A stretch of DNA of 64,000 nucleotides from Varanus komodoensis (GCF_004798865.1 NW_025336598.1:14288885-14352884), one strand, 5' to 3'. Positions 60,974 through 64,000 are shown, counted from the first letter of the stretch. Numbers and translations are program-made. The notes: a model not told the origin generated them from the letters alone.

Positions 60974-62996
60974 TCTGTAACATGTTTAATTTTAACTGTT
61001 CTTCCAAAGTTTCATTTGTGTCTGCTGGGGAGGGGAGGGAGAGAGATTCCTGTTCATGACTCATACTTGCTTTTTCATATAAATATGGGTCATTTGCAAG
61101 GGAAAGGAGGAGTTTCCTGACTTGCCCCACACTCCTCTCAAAATGCCACTTTTCCTCTAGATCTCTTAGCCATTAACTATTGGGGAATTTTCTGGGCAAG
61201 ATTAATTAGTGCAGGAAGAGTTAAACACCTGCCTGCAAGCCAATCCTTCCCCATTCAAATCTCCTTTCTGCCCACATTGATATTACCCAGCAGTTAGTAT
61301 AAGCTCTGTGCTGGGGCCTATTGATCCAGTATCAGCAGTTTGAAAACTGTACAAATATGATAGAAAAGTGTGACTGTGTGTCTCAGCTGTGAAGGGAAAC
61401 AATCTGCTTCCTCCATTTTCATAATTCCTCATTACAGCAGCATTTTCCATCACATCAGGGTAGTGATGAACATGAGTAGACTGGATTGCAAGCAATGTCT
61501 GGTCTAATTAGTTCGTTTCCTCTCCTGAAAACCATTTTAAGTAAGCTGTTCAATGATTTTGAATGATGTTCAGTGATGCAGGGCAGAATATGTGGCCTCC
61601 CTTTTCTCTTTGAAGAGCAACATGAATACTCAGTTTTGTAGATGAGGATCCACCTTTCAACTTAACCCCCCTCCCCTTGCAGCACTCCCTGTAGGGGCAG
61701 CACTTGGTTGCTTGCCAAGGCCCATATGTTCAGGAATGTCAAAACTCATTTATGGAAAGACAGAACACCTCATTCTTCCTGTGGAAGGCCAAGAGGCTAA
61801 CACTAGTTCCTGTGTAGATGGAAATGGAGTCTTTGCAGCTCAGTAGCAGGCAGGAAGCAACGGTGTGTGGACCCACACTCTGAACTGTGGCCAACACTAA
61901 TTGCTTGCTGTTCAGTTGTTATAAATTAGCTGTTAATTTTTCCTGATTATTATTACTTTGCTGGGTGTACTATATTGTAACAGTTTGGATAGGATCACAA
62001 GCTGATAAGTAATGTTGGGATTAAAGTGTTTGTTCAAGATAAAGACACTTTGTCCTCCAGAAAAAATGTAAATCTGCAAATTAGTAAGCTGTTCAAGAAG
62101 GTGAAACCATATCTCAGCCACAAAAATTATTATGTCCTCTATCAGATACATAGTGTTTTAAGACATTTTTGCTTTTCTTTGACAAATATTATTATCAAAA
62201 GACCGTGTTTATAAAATATTAAACAAAAAGGAACTGCCTGAGCGGATGATGCTCAGTGAAACATTACCATGGTATTGAAAGCATTCTGAGTAAAGTGAAG
62301 GCAAGTAAACTGTGCTTCCTGCTCAGAGTTACATTAGTTGCCTAAAAAGCTAGTTCTTTTGTTTAGACTTTCAAGAGATGGAAACGCTCCTGAAAATTAA
62401 TTTGGTGCAGACCTGTATGTTTGCCTGCAGGACAAATAGCAGTTTTGTGTGTAGGTGTGATTTAAGTGAGGGAAATGGTGCGTTTGTAGAGTGGGGGAAA
62501 ACTTAACTCTTCCTTTGCACGTACAGTAGTCCTGATCCAGTTTGAGCTTCTCTGTGGCTGCTTTTAAGCAAAATAGTAAACAAAGAGATGTGAACACAGG
62601 TCTTCTGTACTGTATCTAATTTGATTACAAAGTACAAGCAGGCCTGTTGTTTGAATTATGTGCCCCTTGCTCCATGTCTGAGAGTCAGTTTACGTGTACT
62701 CATGTATTTGCATGTTACTGGGAATTCATGTACTTCGTCCGAGTAGTCAGAATGCAGTTGTTAGGACTGAATTGGCTAACCTAGGAGTGGCACTATATTT
62801 TGTGGCATACTCCTGTTTTGCAGAAAATGCCAATTTCAGTGCTACCAACAATTAAAGGTGATTTTGTTTTCAGATCAGTTTCTGATCATTCCTATGTTAA
62901 TATTTTTGCAGGTATTACTTTGTTTTTCTCGAGATACCTCAGTATTGGAACACTTTGCATACAATAGTGCTACTCCACCCAAGTCATACATTCGAG
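3235..62996 (+). CDS. TBC1D19: TBC1D19, TBC1 domain family member 19 (exons 1-14, partial at 3' end)
   Basis: Fourteen exons join to a 346-codon open frame plus one base. Segments: 3235-3333, 10870-10942, 14739-14784, 19787-19862, 21926-22000, 22195-22258, 24306-24352, 27367-27477, 29828-29900, 31312-31350, 36712-36824, 56360-56434, 58523-58585, 62912-62996. Every intron is GT-AG and phases match at each junction. The product matches human TBC1D19 (about 526 aa, recalled) without gaps, so about one third lies beyond the window. TBC proteins are typically GTPase-activating proteins for Rab GTPases in membrane traffic; the specific Rab partner of TBC1D19 is not something the sequence shows. Residues 1-234 are the family-specific N-terminal region. 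The TBC domain begins near residue 247 with [19 protein letters not shown]. No signal peptide or clear membrane segment is seen. A usual IxxDxxR arginine-finger motif is not obvious in the part of the TBC domain present; the region reads [18 protein letters not shown]. The frame shows no internal stop or frameshift, so the gene looks functional. Confidence 0.97.
3366..3603. repeat. Pyrimidine-rich tract and (ATC)n at start of intron 1
   Basis: About 110 bp of C/T-rich sequence follows exon 1 (3,366-3,480), then about seven ATC units at 3,583-3,603. From 3,604 to 4,157 I see nothing recognisable. Confidence 0.6.
4158..4495 (-). mobile_element. L2-like LINE 3' end, old copy
   Basis: In antisense, (TTTA)n at 4,166 marks the 3' tail. 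The stretch AAAAAGGGTTTAGCCTGGCA and later GAGCACATTCCATAACCAGG match the same family seen better preserved at 27,668 and 47,462. Strongly 5' truncated and diverged. Confidence 0.7.
4683..5720 (+). mobile_element. CR1 LINE 3' end, split by a BovB insertion
   Basis: Two halves, 4,683-4,986 and 5,458-5,720, form one CR1 3' end. The right half holds the 3' UTR typical of lizard CR1 (GGGATTAGACAGATTC..., GATCCAGCATGGCTCTTCTT, ATGTTCTTA). The left half matches the last coding part, with changes such as AAACTGTGGAATTTGCTTGC. Confidence 0.82.
4987..5457 (-). mobile_element. BovB (RTE) LINE 3' fragment inserted in CR1
   Basis: The minus-strand frame at 5,014-5,349 encodes [20 protein letters not shown] and [10 protein letters not shown], the C-terminal tail of BovB ORF2. 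The 5' truncated copy is flanked by a perfect 7-bp target duplication GCTTCAA (4,980-4,986 and 5,458-5,464). It is therefore younger than the CR1 it interrupts. Confidence 0.92.
5721..7338. other. Intron 1 sequence, mostly unassigned
   Basis: It holds a (GGT)n run near 6,019, an (AG)n run at 6,286-6,312 and an ACCATTG/AACAGT-rich segment at about 6,480-6,645. The last resembles the CCATGGTT-type repeat around the DIRS element. No gene or conserved domain is seen in the rest. Confidence 0.5.
6286..6312. repeat. (AG)n microsatellite
   Basis: Thirteen consecutive AG units. Confidence 0.95.
7340..7612 (-). mobile_element. L2-like LINE 3' end, young subfamily
   Basis: Antisense of a 3' tail: (TTTA)n, then CCTCGGGGCGGCTCACA, an AT-rich UTR with AATATAAAAT repeats, AAAAAGGTCTTCG and GACGGCGCCAGGTGGACCTC. 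It aligns with the 3' ends at 27,668 and 47,462. Confidence 0.85.
7613..10869. other. Intron 1, 3' part, mostly unassigned
   Basis: AT-rich with no coding match. About 8,665-8,785 (TTGCAGCCCAATCACATGCA ... GTAAGTGAACATAAGATT) looks like a short interspersed repeat common in lizards. A 20-odd base T run lies at about 9,729-9,749 and a short GT run near 10,540. Confidence 0.45.
10870..10942 (+). CDS. TBC1D19: TBC1D19 coding exon 2
   Basis: Acceptor TTAG|CTC and donor TCAG|GTTTCT flank 73 nt encoding residues 34-57 plus the first base of a split Gly codon ([20 protein letters not shown]...). It matches the human segment [18 protein letters not shown] closely. Confidence 0.94.
11465..11698 (+). 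mobile_element. tRNA-headed SINE (Sauria-SINE type)
   Basis: It starts GTGGTGTGGTGGTTAAGAGC, followed by a B-box-like GGTTCTAGTCC, a CAGTCACAGACTCTCAGCCC body, CTCACAGGGTTGTTGTTG and the tail AGGCAGGATATAAAG plus (AAATA)n. ATAAATGT on both sides suggests a target duplication. The architecture is that of squamate tRNA SINEs mobilised by an RTE LINE. Confidence 0.85.
11716..11798. repeat. Short palindromic interspersed repeat
   Basis: GGGGGACTGTAGCTCCTGTC ... GATGATGGGAATTGCAACAT: the arms are imperfect reverse complements. Similar units lie at 18,905, 22,583, 36,425 and about 37,470. It is probably a foldback-type non-autonomous DNA transposon; I cannot name the family. Confidence 0.5.
11915..13366 (+). 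mobile_element. L2-like LINE, RT to 3' end, old copy
   Basis: The frame at 11,918 encodes [20 protein letters not shown] and then [19 protein letters not shown], the RT N-terminus of L2/CR1-group LINEs. Downstream reads match RT and C-terminus (PDKMVLLVG..., VRSLGVLLD-type), with many stops, ending in TTTTAAATAAATAA at about 13,355-13,366. Probably about 20% or more diverged by eye. Confidence 0.8.
13367..14440 (-). mobile_element. L2-like LINE, antisense, old copy
   Basis: Antisense reading gives [20 protein letters not shown]-like RT text (14,128-14,358) and, further 3', [17 protein letters not shown]-type sequence (around 14,000), all with stops. It abuts the + strand L2-like copy, so the two are separate insertions head to tail in opposite orientation. 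Confidence 0.7.
14739..14784 (+). CDS. TBC1D19: TBC1D19 coding exon 3
   Basis: A 46-nt exon between TACCAG| and |GTGAGT. It encodes (G)[14 protein letters not shown] and the first two bases of Val 73. The short length could make it look like noise, but both junction phases fit exons 2 and 4 exactly and the residues are near-identical to human. Confidence 0.94.
14866..15006. mobile_element. Palindromic MITE
   Basis: GGGCACAATCCCATGCATG... at the left is mirrored by TGTATGTAGAATTGTGCCC at the right, giving terminal inverted repeats of about 30 bp around a roughly 75-bp core that is itself partly palindromic (AAATCCTGCAAGTCTC / ACTTGTAGGACTT). A related partial copy lies at about 56,230-56,290. 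Confidence 0.7.
17500..17612 (+). mobile_element. SINE 3' part nested in BovB
   Basis: GAGGGTTGTTGTGGGGATAA to AGGCAGGATATAAATCG plus (AAATA)n is the 3' half of the Sauria-type SINE seen at 11,465. It interrupts BovB between FNLYAE and IMRKAGLDE, so it inserted after BovB did. Confidence 0.88.
18046..18262 (+). mobile_element. L2-like 3' tail nested in BovB
   Basis: The sequence from AAAACTTATTTTAAGTGTT through AAGCCGGGATGCACCGG, AAGCCGCCCCAAGGC and GGGGGCGGCATAAAAATG to (AAAAT)n is the 3' UTR of the same L2-like family found antisense at 29,424. It splits the BovB codons for [12 protein letters not shown]. Confidence 0.88.
18905..19012. repeat. Short palindromic interspersed repeat
   Basis: CCTTCCCTAACCTGGGGCCT ... 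GCATCTCGAGCTTGTGGAAGG shows mirrored arms, including CCAGATGTC/GGCATCT and GAGCTACAGCTTC near the centre. Same family as 11,716 and 22,583. Confidence 0.5.
19787..19862 (+). CDS. TBC1D19: TBC1D19 coding exon 4
   Basis: Acceptor TTCAAG| and donor CCCAG|GTTTGT flank 76 nt. It completes Val 73 and encodes [18 protein letters not shown] and following residues to KAQ at 98. The proline-rich loop is shared with human TBC1D19. Confidence 0.94.
20325..20545 (+). mobile_element. tRNA-headed SINE (Sauria-SINE type), old copy
   Basis: AACCAGTGTGGTGGTGTGGT, GGCAATCTGGGTTCAG (B-box), GGTGGTTGTTGGGAGGATAA and AAAAGGTGGGATATAATG with an AATAAAGTAAGTAAA tail. More diverged than the 11,465 copy. Confidence 0.8.
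20546..21925. other. Intron 4, 3' part, unassigned
   Basis: AT-rich in 20,700-21,150. No coding, SINE or LINE match is recognised. Confidence 0.4.
21926..22000 (+). CDS. TBC1D19: TBC1D19 coding exon 5
   Basis: Acceptor TTGCAG| and donor AAAAG|GTAACT flank 75 nt in phase 0, encoding residues 99-123 ([20 protein letters not shown]..., ending AQK). Confidence 0.95.
22195..22258 (+). CDS. TBC1D19: TBC1D19 coding exon 6
   Basis: Acceptor CCCAG| and donor CCAG|GTATGT flank 64 nt encoding [21 protein letters not shown] and the first base of Asp 145. It lies only 194 bp after exon 5, making intron 5 the smallest in the window. Confidence 0.95.
22583..22668. repeat. Short palindromic interspersed repeat
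   Basis: TCTTCCTCAACCTCCAGATG ... CCAGCTAGCTGGTTGAGGAA: the end arms TTCCTCAACC and GGTTGAGGAA are exact reverse complements. About 86 bp, same family as 11,716 and 18,905. Confidence 0.6.
22860..23505 (+). mobile_element. L2-like LINE C-terminal fragment, old copy
   Basis: The frame at 23,081 contains [32 protein letters not shown] and [16 protein letters not shown]. These correspond to the conserved LQLVQNAAARLLTG, LHWLPV and YKALNGL motifs of L2/CR1-group ORF2. 5' truncated. Confidence 0.82.
23506..24305. other. Intron 6, 3' part, unassigned
   Basis: It contains GAGGAGGAGGAGCAG and a tandemly doubled CTTCCACTGTGCCTTTCTGC (about 23,667-23,709). No gene or recognised transposon. Confidence 0.4.
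24306..24352 (+). CDS. TBC1D19: TBC1D19 coding exon 7
   Basis: A 47-nt exon between TTTCAG| and |GTAATT. It completes Asp 145 and encodes [15 protein letters not shown] to residue 160. Confidence 0.95.
25058..25302 (-). mobile_element. tRNA-headed SINE (Sauria-SINE type), antisense
   Basis: It reads TATTTATTTATTAGCTTTAT (tail), CCCCACAACAACAGCCC, GAGAGTCTGTGACTGG, GGGACTAGAACCCAGG (B-box reversed) and TTAACCAGTACACCACACTG (head). It is a full-length antisense version of the 11,465 element. Confidence 0.88.
25303..26699. other. Intron 7, middle, unassigned
   Basis: No coding or named repeat match. A short CA run sits near 26,553. Confidence 0.4.
26700..26838 (+). repeat. L2/SINE-type 3' tail
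   Basis: TTGTATTTTATTGTTTTATA, then GAACCACCCAGAGAGCTTCA, the same 3' tail type as at 1,383. The normal A-rich end is replaced by the AT-rich palindromic array that follows directly. Confidence 0.6.
26838..27045. repeat. AT-rich palindromic array of TATTCTA/TAGAATA units
   Basis: Units of TATTCTA, TAGAATA, TAGTAGTATTC and GAATACTACTA alternate in both orientations over about 200 bp, giving many overlapping inverted repeats such as TACCATTAGTAGTATTCTAA against TAATGGTAGTATTC. Likely to extrude cruciforms and to vary in length. Confidence 0.85.
27367..27477 (+). CDS. TBC1D19: TBC1D19 coding exon 8
   Basis: A 111-nt exon between TTAAAG| and |GTAAGT encodes residues 161-197 ([20 protein letters not shown]..., ending KVKDIPEL). 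The acceptor lacks a strong pyrimidine tract next to the AG but is fixed by phase and by the human alignment. Confidence 0.94.
27668..28720 (-). mobile_element. L2-like LINE, RT C-terminus to 3' end, young copy
   Basis: A 231-codon open frame on the minus strand (28,649-27,954) starts [20 protein letters not shown] and contains [53 protein letters not shown] and [12 protein letters not shown]. These are hallmarks of the L2/CR1-group RT thumb and C-terminus. The 3' UTR (27,668-27,950) ends in (TTTA)n in this orientation. The long open frame indicates a recent 5'-truncated insertion. Confidence 0.9.
29424..29615 (-). mobile_element. L2-like LINE 3' UTR only
   Basis: (TTTA)n, then CATTTTTATGCCGCCCCCAT, CCTCGGGGCGGCTTACAAC, CCCGGTGCATCTCGGC, AAAAAGGTCTTAGCCTGGCG. 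It aligns with the tail of the 27,668 element; about 190 bp. Confidence 0.88.
29828..29900 (+). CDS. TBC1D19: TBC1D19 coding exon 9
   Basis: A 73-nt exon, acceptor CACAAAG|AAG, donor CCAG|GTTAGT, encodes residues 198-221 ([20 protein letters not shown]...HVPP) plus the first base of Glu 222. An alternative AG 3 bp downstream would drop one Lys; the upstream AG keeps the human length. Confidence 0.92.
31312..31350 (+). CDS. TBC1D19: TBC1D19 coding exon 10
   Basis: A 39-nt exon between TTTTAG| and |GTAAGA, encoding (E)[12 protein letters not shown] and the first base of Val 235. It is identical to the human residues over its whole length. Confidence 0.95.
32065..32110. repeat. Perfect 21-bp inverted repeat with 4-base loop
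   Basis: Left arm 32,065-32,085 begins TTCCTGCTCTAAGG; right arm 32,090-32,110 is its exact reverse complement; the loop is AAGG. It would fold as a 21-bp hairpin in RNA or single-stranded DNA. It is too short for a canonical pre-miRNA and has no SINE or tRNA features. Confidence 0.9.
34648..34825 (+). mobile_element. tRNA-derived SINE (second type)
   Basis: GGGCCATACCTCAGTGGTAT matches a Pol III A box and GAGATTCAATCCC a B box. The body CTAGGTAAAGCTGGGA..., then CTATATACCACCACTGATCC, follows the common lizard SINE in which a tRNA-like head reads into CTCCAGGTAGGGCTGGGA. It differs from the Sauria-type copies. The 3' tail is eroded. Confidence 0.75.
34826..36711. other. Intron 10, 3' part, mostly unassigned
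   Basis: No LINE or gene match is seen. About 36,425-36,520 (GTACCCTCCAGATCTGTTGG) is a degraded copy of the short palindromic repeat. Confidence 0.4.
36712..36824 (+). CDS. TBC1D19: TBC1D19 coding exon 11 (start of TBC domain)
   Basis: A 113-nt exon between TTCTAG| and |GTAAGT, encoding residues 235-272. It includes [20 protein letters not shown], the conserved opening motif of TBC domains (G.P..LR..LW). It is followed by the largest intron in the window, 19.5 kb. Confidence 0.95.
37300..38380. other. Intron 11, 5' part: (CAG)n and unassigned repeat-like sequence
   Basis: CAGCAGCAGCAGCAGCAAC lies at about 37,348-37,366. About 37,470-37,540 is another degraded short palindromic repeat (TGGACTACAATCC). 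About 37,640-38,020 is moderately GC-rich (CTCCTCTGCCTCCTGAAGAG; TTTTGGGACTGAGTGTCTC) and looks interspersed, but I cannot assign it to a family. Confidence 0.4.
38384..39366 (+). mobile_element. CR1 LINE, RT C-terminus to 3' end
   Basis: Translations contain [87 protein letters not shown] and [20 protein letters not shown], the conserved C-terminal ORF2 of CR1. The 3' end TTCTATGATTCTA is the CR1 tail signature. A handful of stops or frame changes show moderate age. Confidence 0.94.
39367..40058. other. Intron 11, unassigned
   Basis: AT-rich, no recognised element. Confidence 0.4.
40059..40552. mobile_element. Tigger-like (TcMar) non-autonomous DNA transposon, copy 1
   Basis: Begins CAGTGGTACCTTGGC and ends GCCGAGGTACCACTG; the arms are inverted repeats over about 24 bp with about 4 mismatches. 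TA flanks both ends (40,057-40,058 and 40,553-40,554), as expected for Tc1/mariner target duplication. There is no transposase frame. The centre (about 40,240-40,440) is GC-rich with G-run tandem sequence. Confidence 0.85.
40600..41130. mobile_element. Degraded interspersed repeat, possibly CR1-related
   Basis: GGAAGATTCCATAGGTTCAC, AATCTCTCAGCATTTGGCTT and CACTTTTTCCAGCTGTACA resemble a repeat widespread in sauropsid genomes (..CCTTTTCCAGCTCTACA..). Orientation and family are not certain. Confidence 0.45.
41285..42075 (-). mobile_element. Old RTE-clade LINE 3' fragment, antisense
   Basis: It aligns by eye with the 1,285-2,140 element: CACCCATACACAGTGATCAG, TAGTTCCTTTACTAGTGCCC, GTTCAGCTGCAGTCCTGCTT and CATTACTGCTTTCTGCCA occur in the same order. 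It extends further 5' (to about 42,075), covering more of the RT. Heavily mutated. Confidence 0.75.
42097..42704. mobile_element. Tigger-like non-autonomous DNA transposon, copy 2, left end lost
   Basis: It shares AATGTGAAGCAAAGTGACAA, AGAACAACAAAGAT and the right end GAGCCGAGGTAACACTA with copy 1 at 40,059. The left terminal repeat is missing or too diverged to see. The centre is expanded by a tandem repeat. Confidence 0.8.
42295..42445. repeat. GC-rich minisatellite inside the transposon
   Basis: About four units of 33-36 bp, each containing GGGCGCGAATGGGG or a variant followed by a CACTGGGGGAGGGAGAGA-like half. Open frames on both strands through this array (e.g. 152 codons antisense) are products of the repeat, not genes. 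Confidence 0.85.
42710..43615. other. Intron 11, unassigned
   Basis: AT-rich, no recognised element. Confidence 0.4.
43616..43792 (+). mobile_element. tRNA-headed SINE (Sauria-SINE type), internally shortened
   Basis: GGTTGTGTAATGGCCTAGGA, GTTCTGGGTTCTAGTCTC (B box), CAGTCACAAACTCTCATCCC, CTCAGAGGGTTGTTGTGGG and AAAAGGTGGGATATAAATC. It lacks part of the body between the B box and CAGTCAC. Confidence 0.82.
43793..46035. other. Intron 11, unassigned
   Basis: About 2.2 kb of AT-rich sequence with no recognised LINE, SINE or gene. CTTGGGTTTCTAAT and ATTAGAAACC-like arms occur near 45,808-45,841. Confidence 0.4.
46036..46125 (-). mobile_element. L2-like 3' tail remnant
   Basis: TTATTTATTTATTTAAAACT, TGTATGCCGTCCCTTATGC, CATCTCGGGACTGCTCACT: a diverged antisense copy of the tail at 29,424. 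Confidence 0.65.
46126..47416. other. Intron 11, unassigned
   Basis: No recognised element. Confidence 0.4.
47417..47462. repeat. (ATT)n microsatellite
   Basis: About 15 uninterrupted ATT units at the 3' boundary of the adjacent antisense L2-like LINE, so it is probably an expansion of that element's 3' tail repeat. Confidence 0.93.
47462..48405 (-). mobile_element. L2-like LINE, RT C-terminus to 3' end, young copy
   Basis: A 244-codon minus-strand frame (48,409-47,675) includes [52 protein letters not shown] and [19 protein letters not shown]. It is the same family as the 27,668 element, truncated at a slightly different 5' point. The frame is open throughout, so the insertion is recent. 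Confidence 0.9.
48540..49190 (-). mobile_element. Very old L2/CR1-type LINE 3' fragment
   Basis: Antisense matches to the L2-like 3' region: GGGAGAGAGTTCCAGAACAA, CCTGCATTCTGTTCCAGCTG, TTTAAAGGTAGTCCCATAAA (antisense of MGLPLKT). Highly diverged. Confidence 0.6.
49200..49412. mobile_element. hAT-like MITE
   Basis: Ends CAGGGGTCTCAAACTC and GAGTTTGAGACCCCTG are perfect 16-bp inverted repeats. The flanks AACTATAT and ATCTATAT match at 7 of 8 positions, fitting an 8-bp hAT target duplication. GC-rich core, no transposase. Confidence 0.92.
49785..49940 (+). repeat. DIRS left inverted terminal repeat
   Basis: It starts GTCGTGGCCTCTGTGCATCA and runs to CCATTTTCCAGTCTTTG. From about 49,805 it is the reverse complement of the right repeat (55,552-55,700), with about nine differences in about 125 bp. 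Confidence 0.92.
49902..49930 (+). promoter_or_regulatory. TATA-like and YY1-like motifs in the DIRS terminal repeat
   Basis: TATATATGG (49,902-49,910) is followed by CCATTTT (49,924-49,930), a YY1 core. The spacing is plausible for a core promoter driving the element. The same pair faces inward in the right repeat. Activity is inferred only. Confidence 0.4.
50188..52196 (+). pseudogene. DIRS Gag-like region (fossil)
   Basis: The N-terminal part holds a Cys-rich cluster ([20 protein letters not shown], then LLCLREGH and CGHC) typical of DIRS ORF1. The C-terminal end is Gln/Arg-rich ([18 protein letters not shown]). The reading frame is broken in a few places. Confidence 0.8.
52260..53700 (+). 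pseudogene. DIRS reverse transcriptase and RNase H region (fossil)
   Basis: RT motifs: [29 protein letters not shown] and [12 protein letters not shown] (catalytic YLDD). RNase [43 protein letters not shown] and [16 protein letters not shown]. The sequence is clearly DIRS type (LDDWL and LSR motifs) and is broken. Confidence 0.88.
53700..54110 (+). pseudogene. DIRS methyltransferase-like region (fossil)
   Basis: It follows RNase H with [36 protein letters not shown] and [20 protein letters not shown]. These correspond to the region DIRS1 elements carry between RNase H and the recombinase, related to phage-type adenine methyltransferases. Broken. Confidence 0.65.
54217..55249 (+). pseudogene. 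DIRS tyrosine recombinase (fossil)
   Basis: It has the N-terminal core-binding region ([34 protein letters not shown]), then [14 protein letters not shown] with the first catalytic Arg. A terminal [15 protein letters not shown] holds the likely nucleophilic Tyr. It replaces an integrase and is the defining enzyme of DIRS elements. Broken. Confidence 0.85.
55285..55390 (+). repeat. DIRS internal complementary region
   Basis: 55,292-55,320 is the reverse complement of the outer edge of the left terminal repeat (49,785-49,813). 55,324-55,382 is the reverse complement of the outer edge of the right repeat (about 55,690-55,745). The two halves meet at about 55,321. This is the template DIRS elements use to restore their ends via a circular intermediate. 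Confidence 0.92.
55552..55747 (-). repeat. DIRS right inverted terminal repeat with extension
   Basis: 55,552-55,700 mirrors the left repeat. The outer 45-50 bp (ACTTGAAGAACATCAGTTAC and beyond) is not in the left repeat and is matched only by the internal complementary region, as in other DIRS1-type elements. Confidence 0.9.
55748..55940. repeat. CCATGGTT-rich palindromic repeat, interrupted by DIRS
   Basis: AACCATGAACAACTCATAGT, GAACCATGGGTTCGC, ATCATGGTTTGTGACTC, AACAACCCATGGTTCAG. Related text (GGTTTCTGGTGAAATATGGG, AATAAACCATAGTT) lies left of the DIRS at about 49,706-49,780, so the DIRS probably inserted into this repeat. Similar sequence occurs near 6,480-6,645 and 63,020-63,425. Family not named. 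Confidence 0.5.
56225..56292. repeat. Partial palindromic MITE, related to 14,866
   Basis: CTGCATGTTTAGACAGAAGA, TTCTACAACTCACAGTATG, TCCAGTCAGCATGGCTTA: the left half of a palindrome like that at 14,866. Confidence 0.5.
56360..56434 (+). CDS. TBC1D19: TBC1D19 coding exon 12
   Basis: A 75-nt exon between TTTTAG| and |GTAAGT encodes residues 273-297 ([20 protein letters not shown], then SLIYK). It lies in the TBC domain near where many relatives carry the catalytic arginine. Confidence 0.95.
56435..57335. other. Intron 12, 5' part, unassigned
   Basis: No element named. A perfect small palindrome TTTGATCTGCA-GT-TGCAGATCAAA lies at about 57,228-57,251. Confidence 0.4.
57340..57960 (+). mobile_element. 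CR1 LINE RT fragment, old copy
   Basis: [20 protein letters not shown] matches CR1 RT ([15 protein letters not shown]). Further on, the 57,598 frame reads [20 protein letters not shown] and [20 protein letters not shown], the CR1 VAKFADDTKL region. Both ends are truncated and frames are broken. Confidence 0.8.
57961..58522. other. Intron 12, 3' part, unassigned
   Basis: No recognised element. Confidence 0.4.
58523..58585 (+). CDS. TBC1D19: TBC1D19 coding exon 13
   Basis: A 63-nt exon between TTGCAG| and |GTGAGT encodes residues 298-318 ([20 protein letters not shown], then Q), identical to human as recalled. Confidence 0.96.
58722..58805. repeat. Short interspersed repeat like that at 8,665
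   Basis: CAGTCCCATGCATGTCTTAC, CCAGAAGTACATTTCACTGA, GGTCAGTGGTGCCTACCTCC; shares its layout with 8,665-8,785. Family unnamed. Confidence 0.45.
59495..59705 (-). mobile_element. RTE-clade LINE 3' end fragment, antisense
   Basis: TGCTGTCAAGTTGTCTCTGA, TTATGGTGACTGTGTGAATG, CTCCAAAATGCTCTGTCC, CTTTATGGAATCAATCCATC and CTTCAATCCATTCTTC follow the antisense 3' end of RTE LINEs common in amniotes. 5' truncated. Confidence 0.7.
59706..62911. other. Intron 13, mostly unassigned
   Basis: About 3.2 kb without a LINE, SINE or gene that I recognise, apart from the GT run at 60,928. Confidence 0.4.
60928..60966. repeat. (GT)n microsatellite
   Basis: About 19 uninterrupted GT units; likely polymorphic. 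Confidence 0.97.
62912..62996 (+). CDS. TBC1D19: TBC1D19 coding exon 14 (last exon in window)
   Basis: An 85-nt exon between TTGCAG| and |GTAAAT encodes residues 319-346 ([20 protein letters not shown]..., ending SYIR) and the first base of a split Gly codon. The next exon lies outside the window; 62,997-64,000 shows no further coding match. Confidence 0.95.
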
Positions 62997-64000
62997 GTAA
63001 ATAAATAGATATTTCATTATAGTAGTTATGAACAGTTGTGGTTTGTGTGGCCCACTTCTGACCTGATGATGATGGTCATGACTGCACTGGGATTTGGAAC
63101 CAGAGCTTCCTGGGCCAAGACTGTTATGCACAATGTATGCATGGTCCACAATAAATATGCACTTATTTGTACTGCCTGCTTTGGGACTACAAAAACAAGG
63201 CGGTTGCCAAACACCTGACAGTCTACAACACATGGCTGCCAGGTTTCATCTGGCATTCTAGATCACAAGTTGCGCAGTCTTGACATAGCGTGCAAATACT
63301 CATTCAGCTGGTTTGTATGATCATCTCTGACTTAACATGGTGGCCAGGTATGATTTGTATAATGATTTGCCTGGTTTTGGCATGTTGTGTTGTCTTAACC
63401 TGAGCATCATGGTTTATTATTTTGAGAAACAACTCTCAGACAGCCCGAAACAGCTTCTCAAACAAGCAGTGCCATCCAAATTTGGATGACATGGGAACCT
63501 GGGTATCCACTGATGATCATGGGAATCAGGTCATTGTGTGTACGTTCATGAACTGTTTTTGGGTGTTAGTGTTATTTTTTCATTCTGTACAGTGCAGCCA
63601 ATGAAGCTGCAGTCTTGAAGCAGAAGGCCAGTGTACAGGAGAAAATATTTTTACCTTGCATTGTTTTTCTGTGATAAACTGCAGCTGCTTTGATCTTTGC
63701 TGAGATAAAGATATACATGTATACATATCCAAGTACTTTTTTTTTTGGTGATAGTAAAGGCAGCTGGTATATTTATCCTTTTTCTGTTCTTTGTTTTCAA
63801 TTGTGTTTGGTGCAGATGTGTGAATCATGTCAGCACTTTAATGACAATTTATATCAAATATTATATTTAATATTAAATAGGTGTAGTTTAGTTTCTTTAA
63901 AATGAAATCTACAAATGTATGTTCGTGACAGCCATGCCCAAGGACGAGTTCCTCAGTGAAACTAGTAGCATCACATGACTGTTTTGAAATGGGGAAAAAA
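62997..64000. other. Intron 14, 5' part
   Basis: No exon is seen. About 63,020-63,425 has GTTGTGGTTTGTGTGGCCCA and CATCATGGTTTATTATTTTG segments resembling the CCATGGTT-type repeat. The remainder is unassigned. Confidence 0.4.

Overview
The window is vertebrate genomic DNA, almost certainly from a squamate reptile and probably a lizard. The evidence is a TBC1D19 gene with standard vertebrate GT-AG introns, set in a mixed load of BovB (RTE) LINEs, CR1 and L2-like LINEs, tRNA-headed Sauria-type SINEs, short DNA transposons and one DIRS element. I cannot name the species.

The only host gene I can support is TBC1D19, a TBC (Rab-GAP-like) domain protein, on the + strand. It starts in a CpG-rich promoter/exon 1 at about 3,005-3,340 (ATG at 3,235). 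Fourteen coding exons follow up to 62,996 (1,039 nt, 346 codons plus one base). All 14 junctions are in phase and the product aligns without gaps to the human protein as I remember it. The remaining exons (roughly the C-terminal third, including most of the TBC domain) lie beyond the right edge. The promoter carries a near-perfect RFX-type X-box palindrome, which would suggest cilium-linked regulation.

Everything else is upstream or intronic. 1-3,000: two fragments of an old RTE LINE in opposite orientations, then unassigned sequence. Intron 1 (3,334-10,869): an L2-like 3' end, a CR1 split by a BovB insertion with a 7-bp target duplication, and a second L2-like 3' end. Intron 2 (10,943-14,738): a SINE and two L2-like LINEs. 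Intron 3 (14,785-19,786): a 3.5-kb nearly full-length BovB with a 15-bp target duplication and two younger insertions inside it. Introns 4-10: SINEs, L2-like LINEs, an AT-rich palindromic expansion and a perfect 21-bp hairpin. Intron 11 (36,825-56,359, the largest): CR1, two related Tigger-like non-autonomous DNA transposons with internal GC-rich tandem repeats, RTE and L2 remnants, a hAT-like MITE, and a complete-looking but decayed DIRS element of about 6 kb that keeps its inverted terminal repeats and internal complementary region. Introns 12-14: CR1 and RTE remnants, a GT microsatellite and long unassigned stretches.

There is no operon-like organisation and no CRISPR, rRNA or functional tRNA. 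Reverse transcriptase, RNase H and recombinase coding pieces all belong to mobile elements. Identifications are from reading the sequence and recalled family knowledge; no database was searched.
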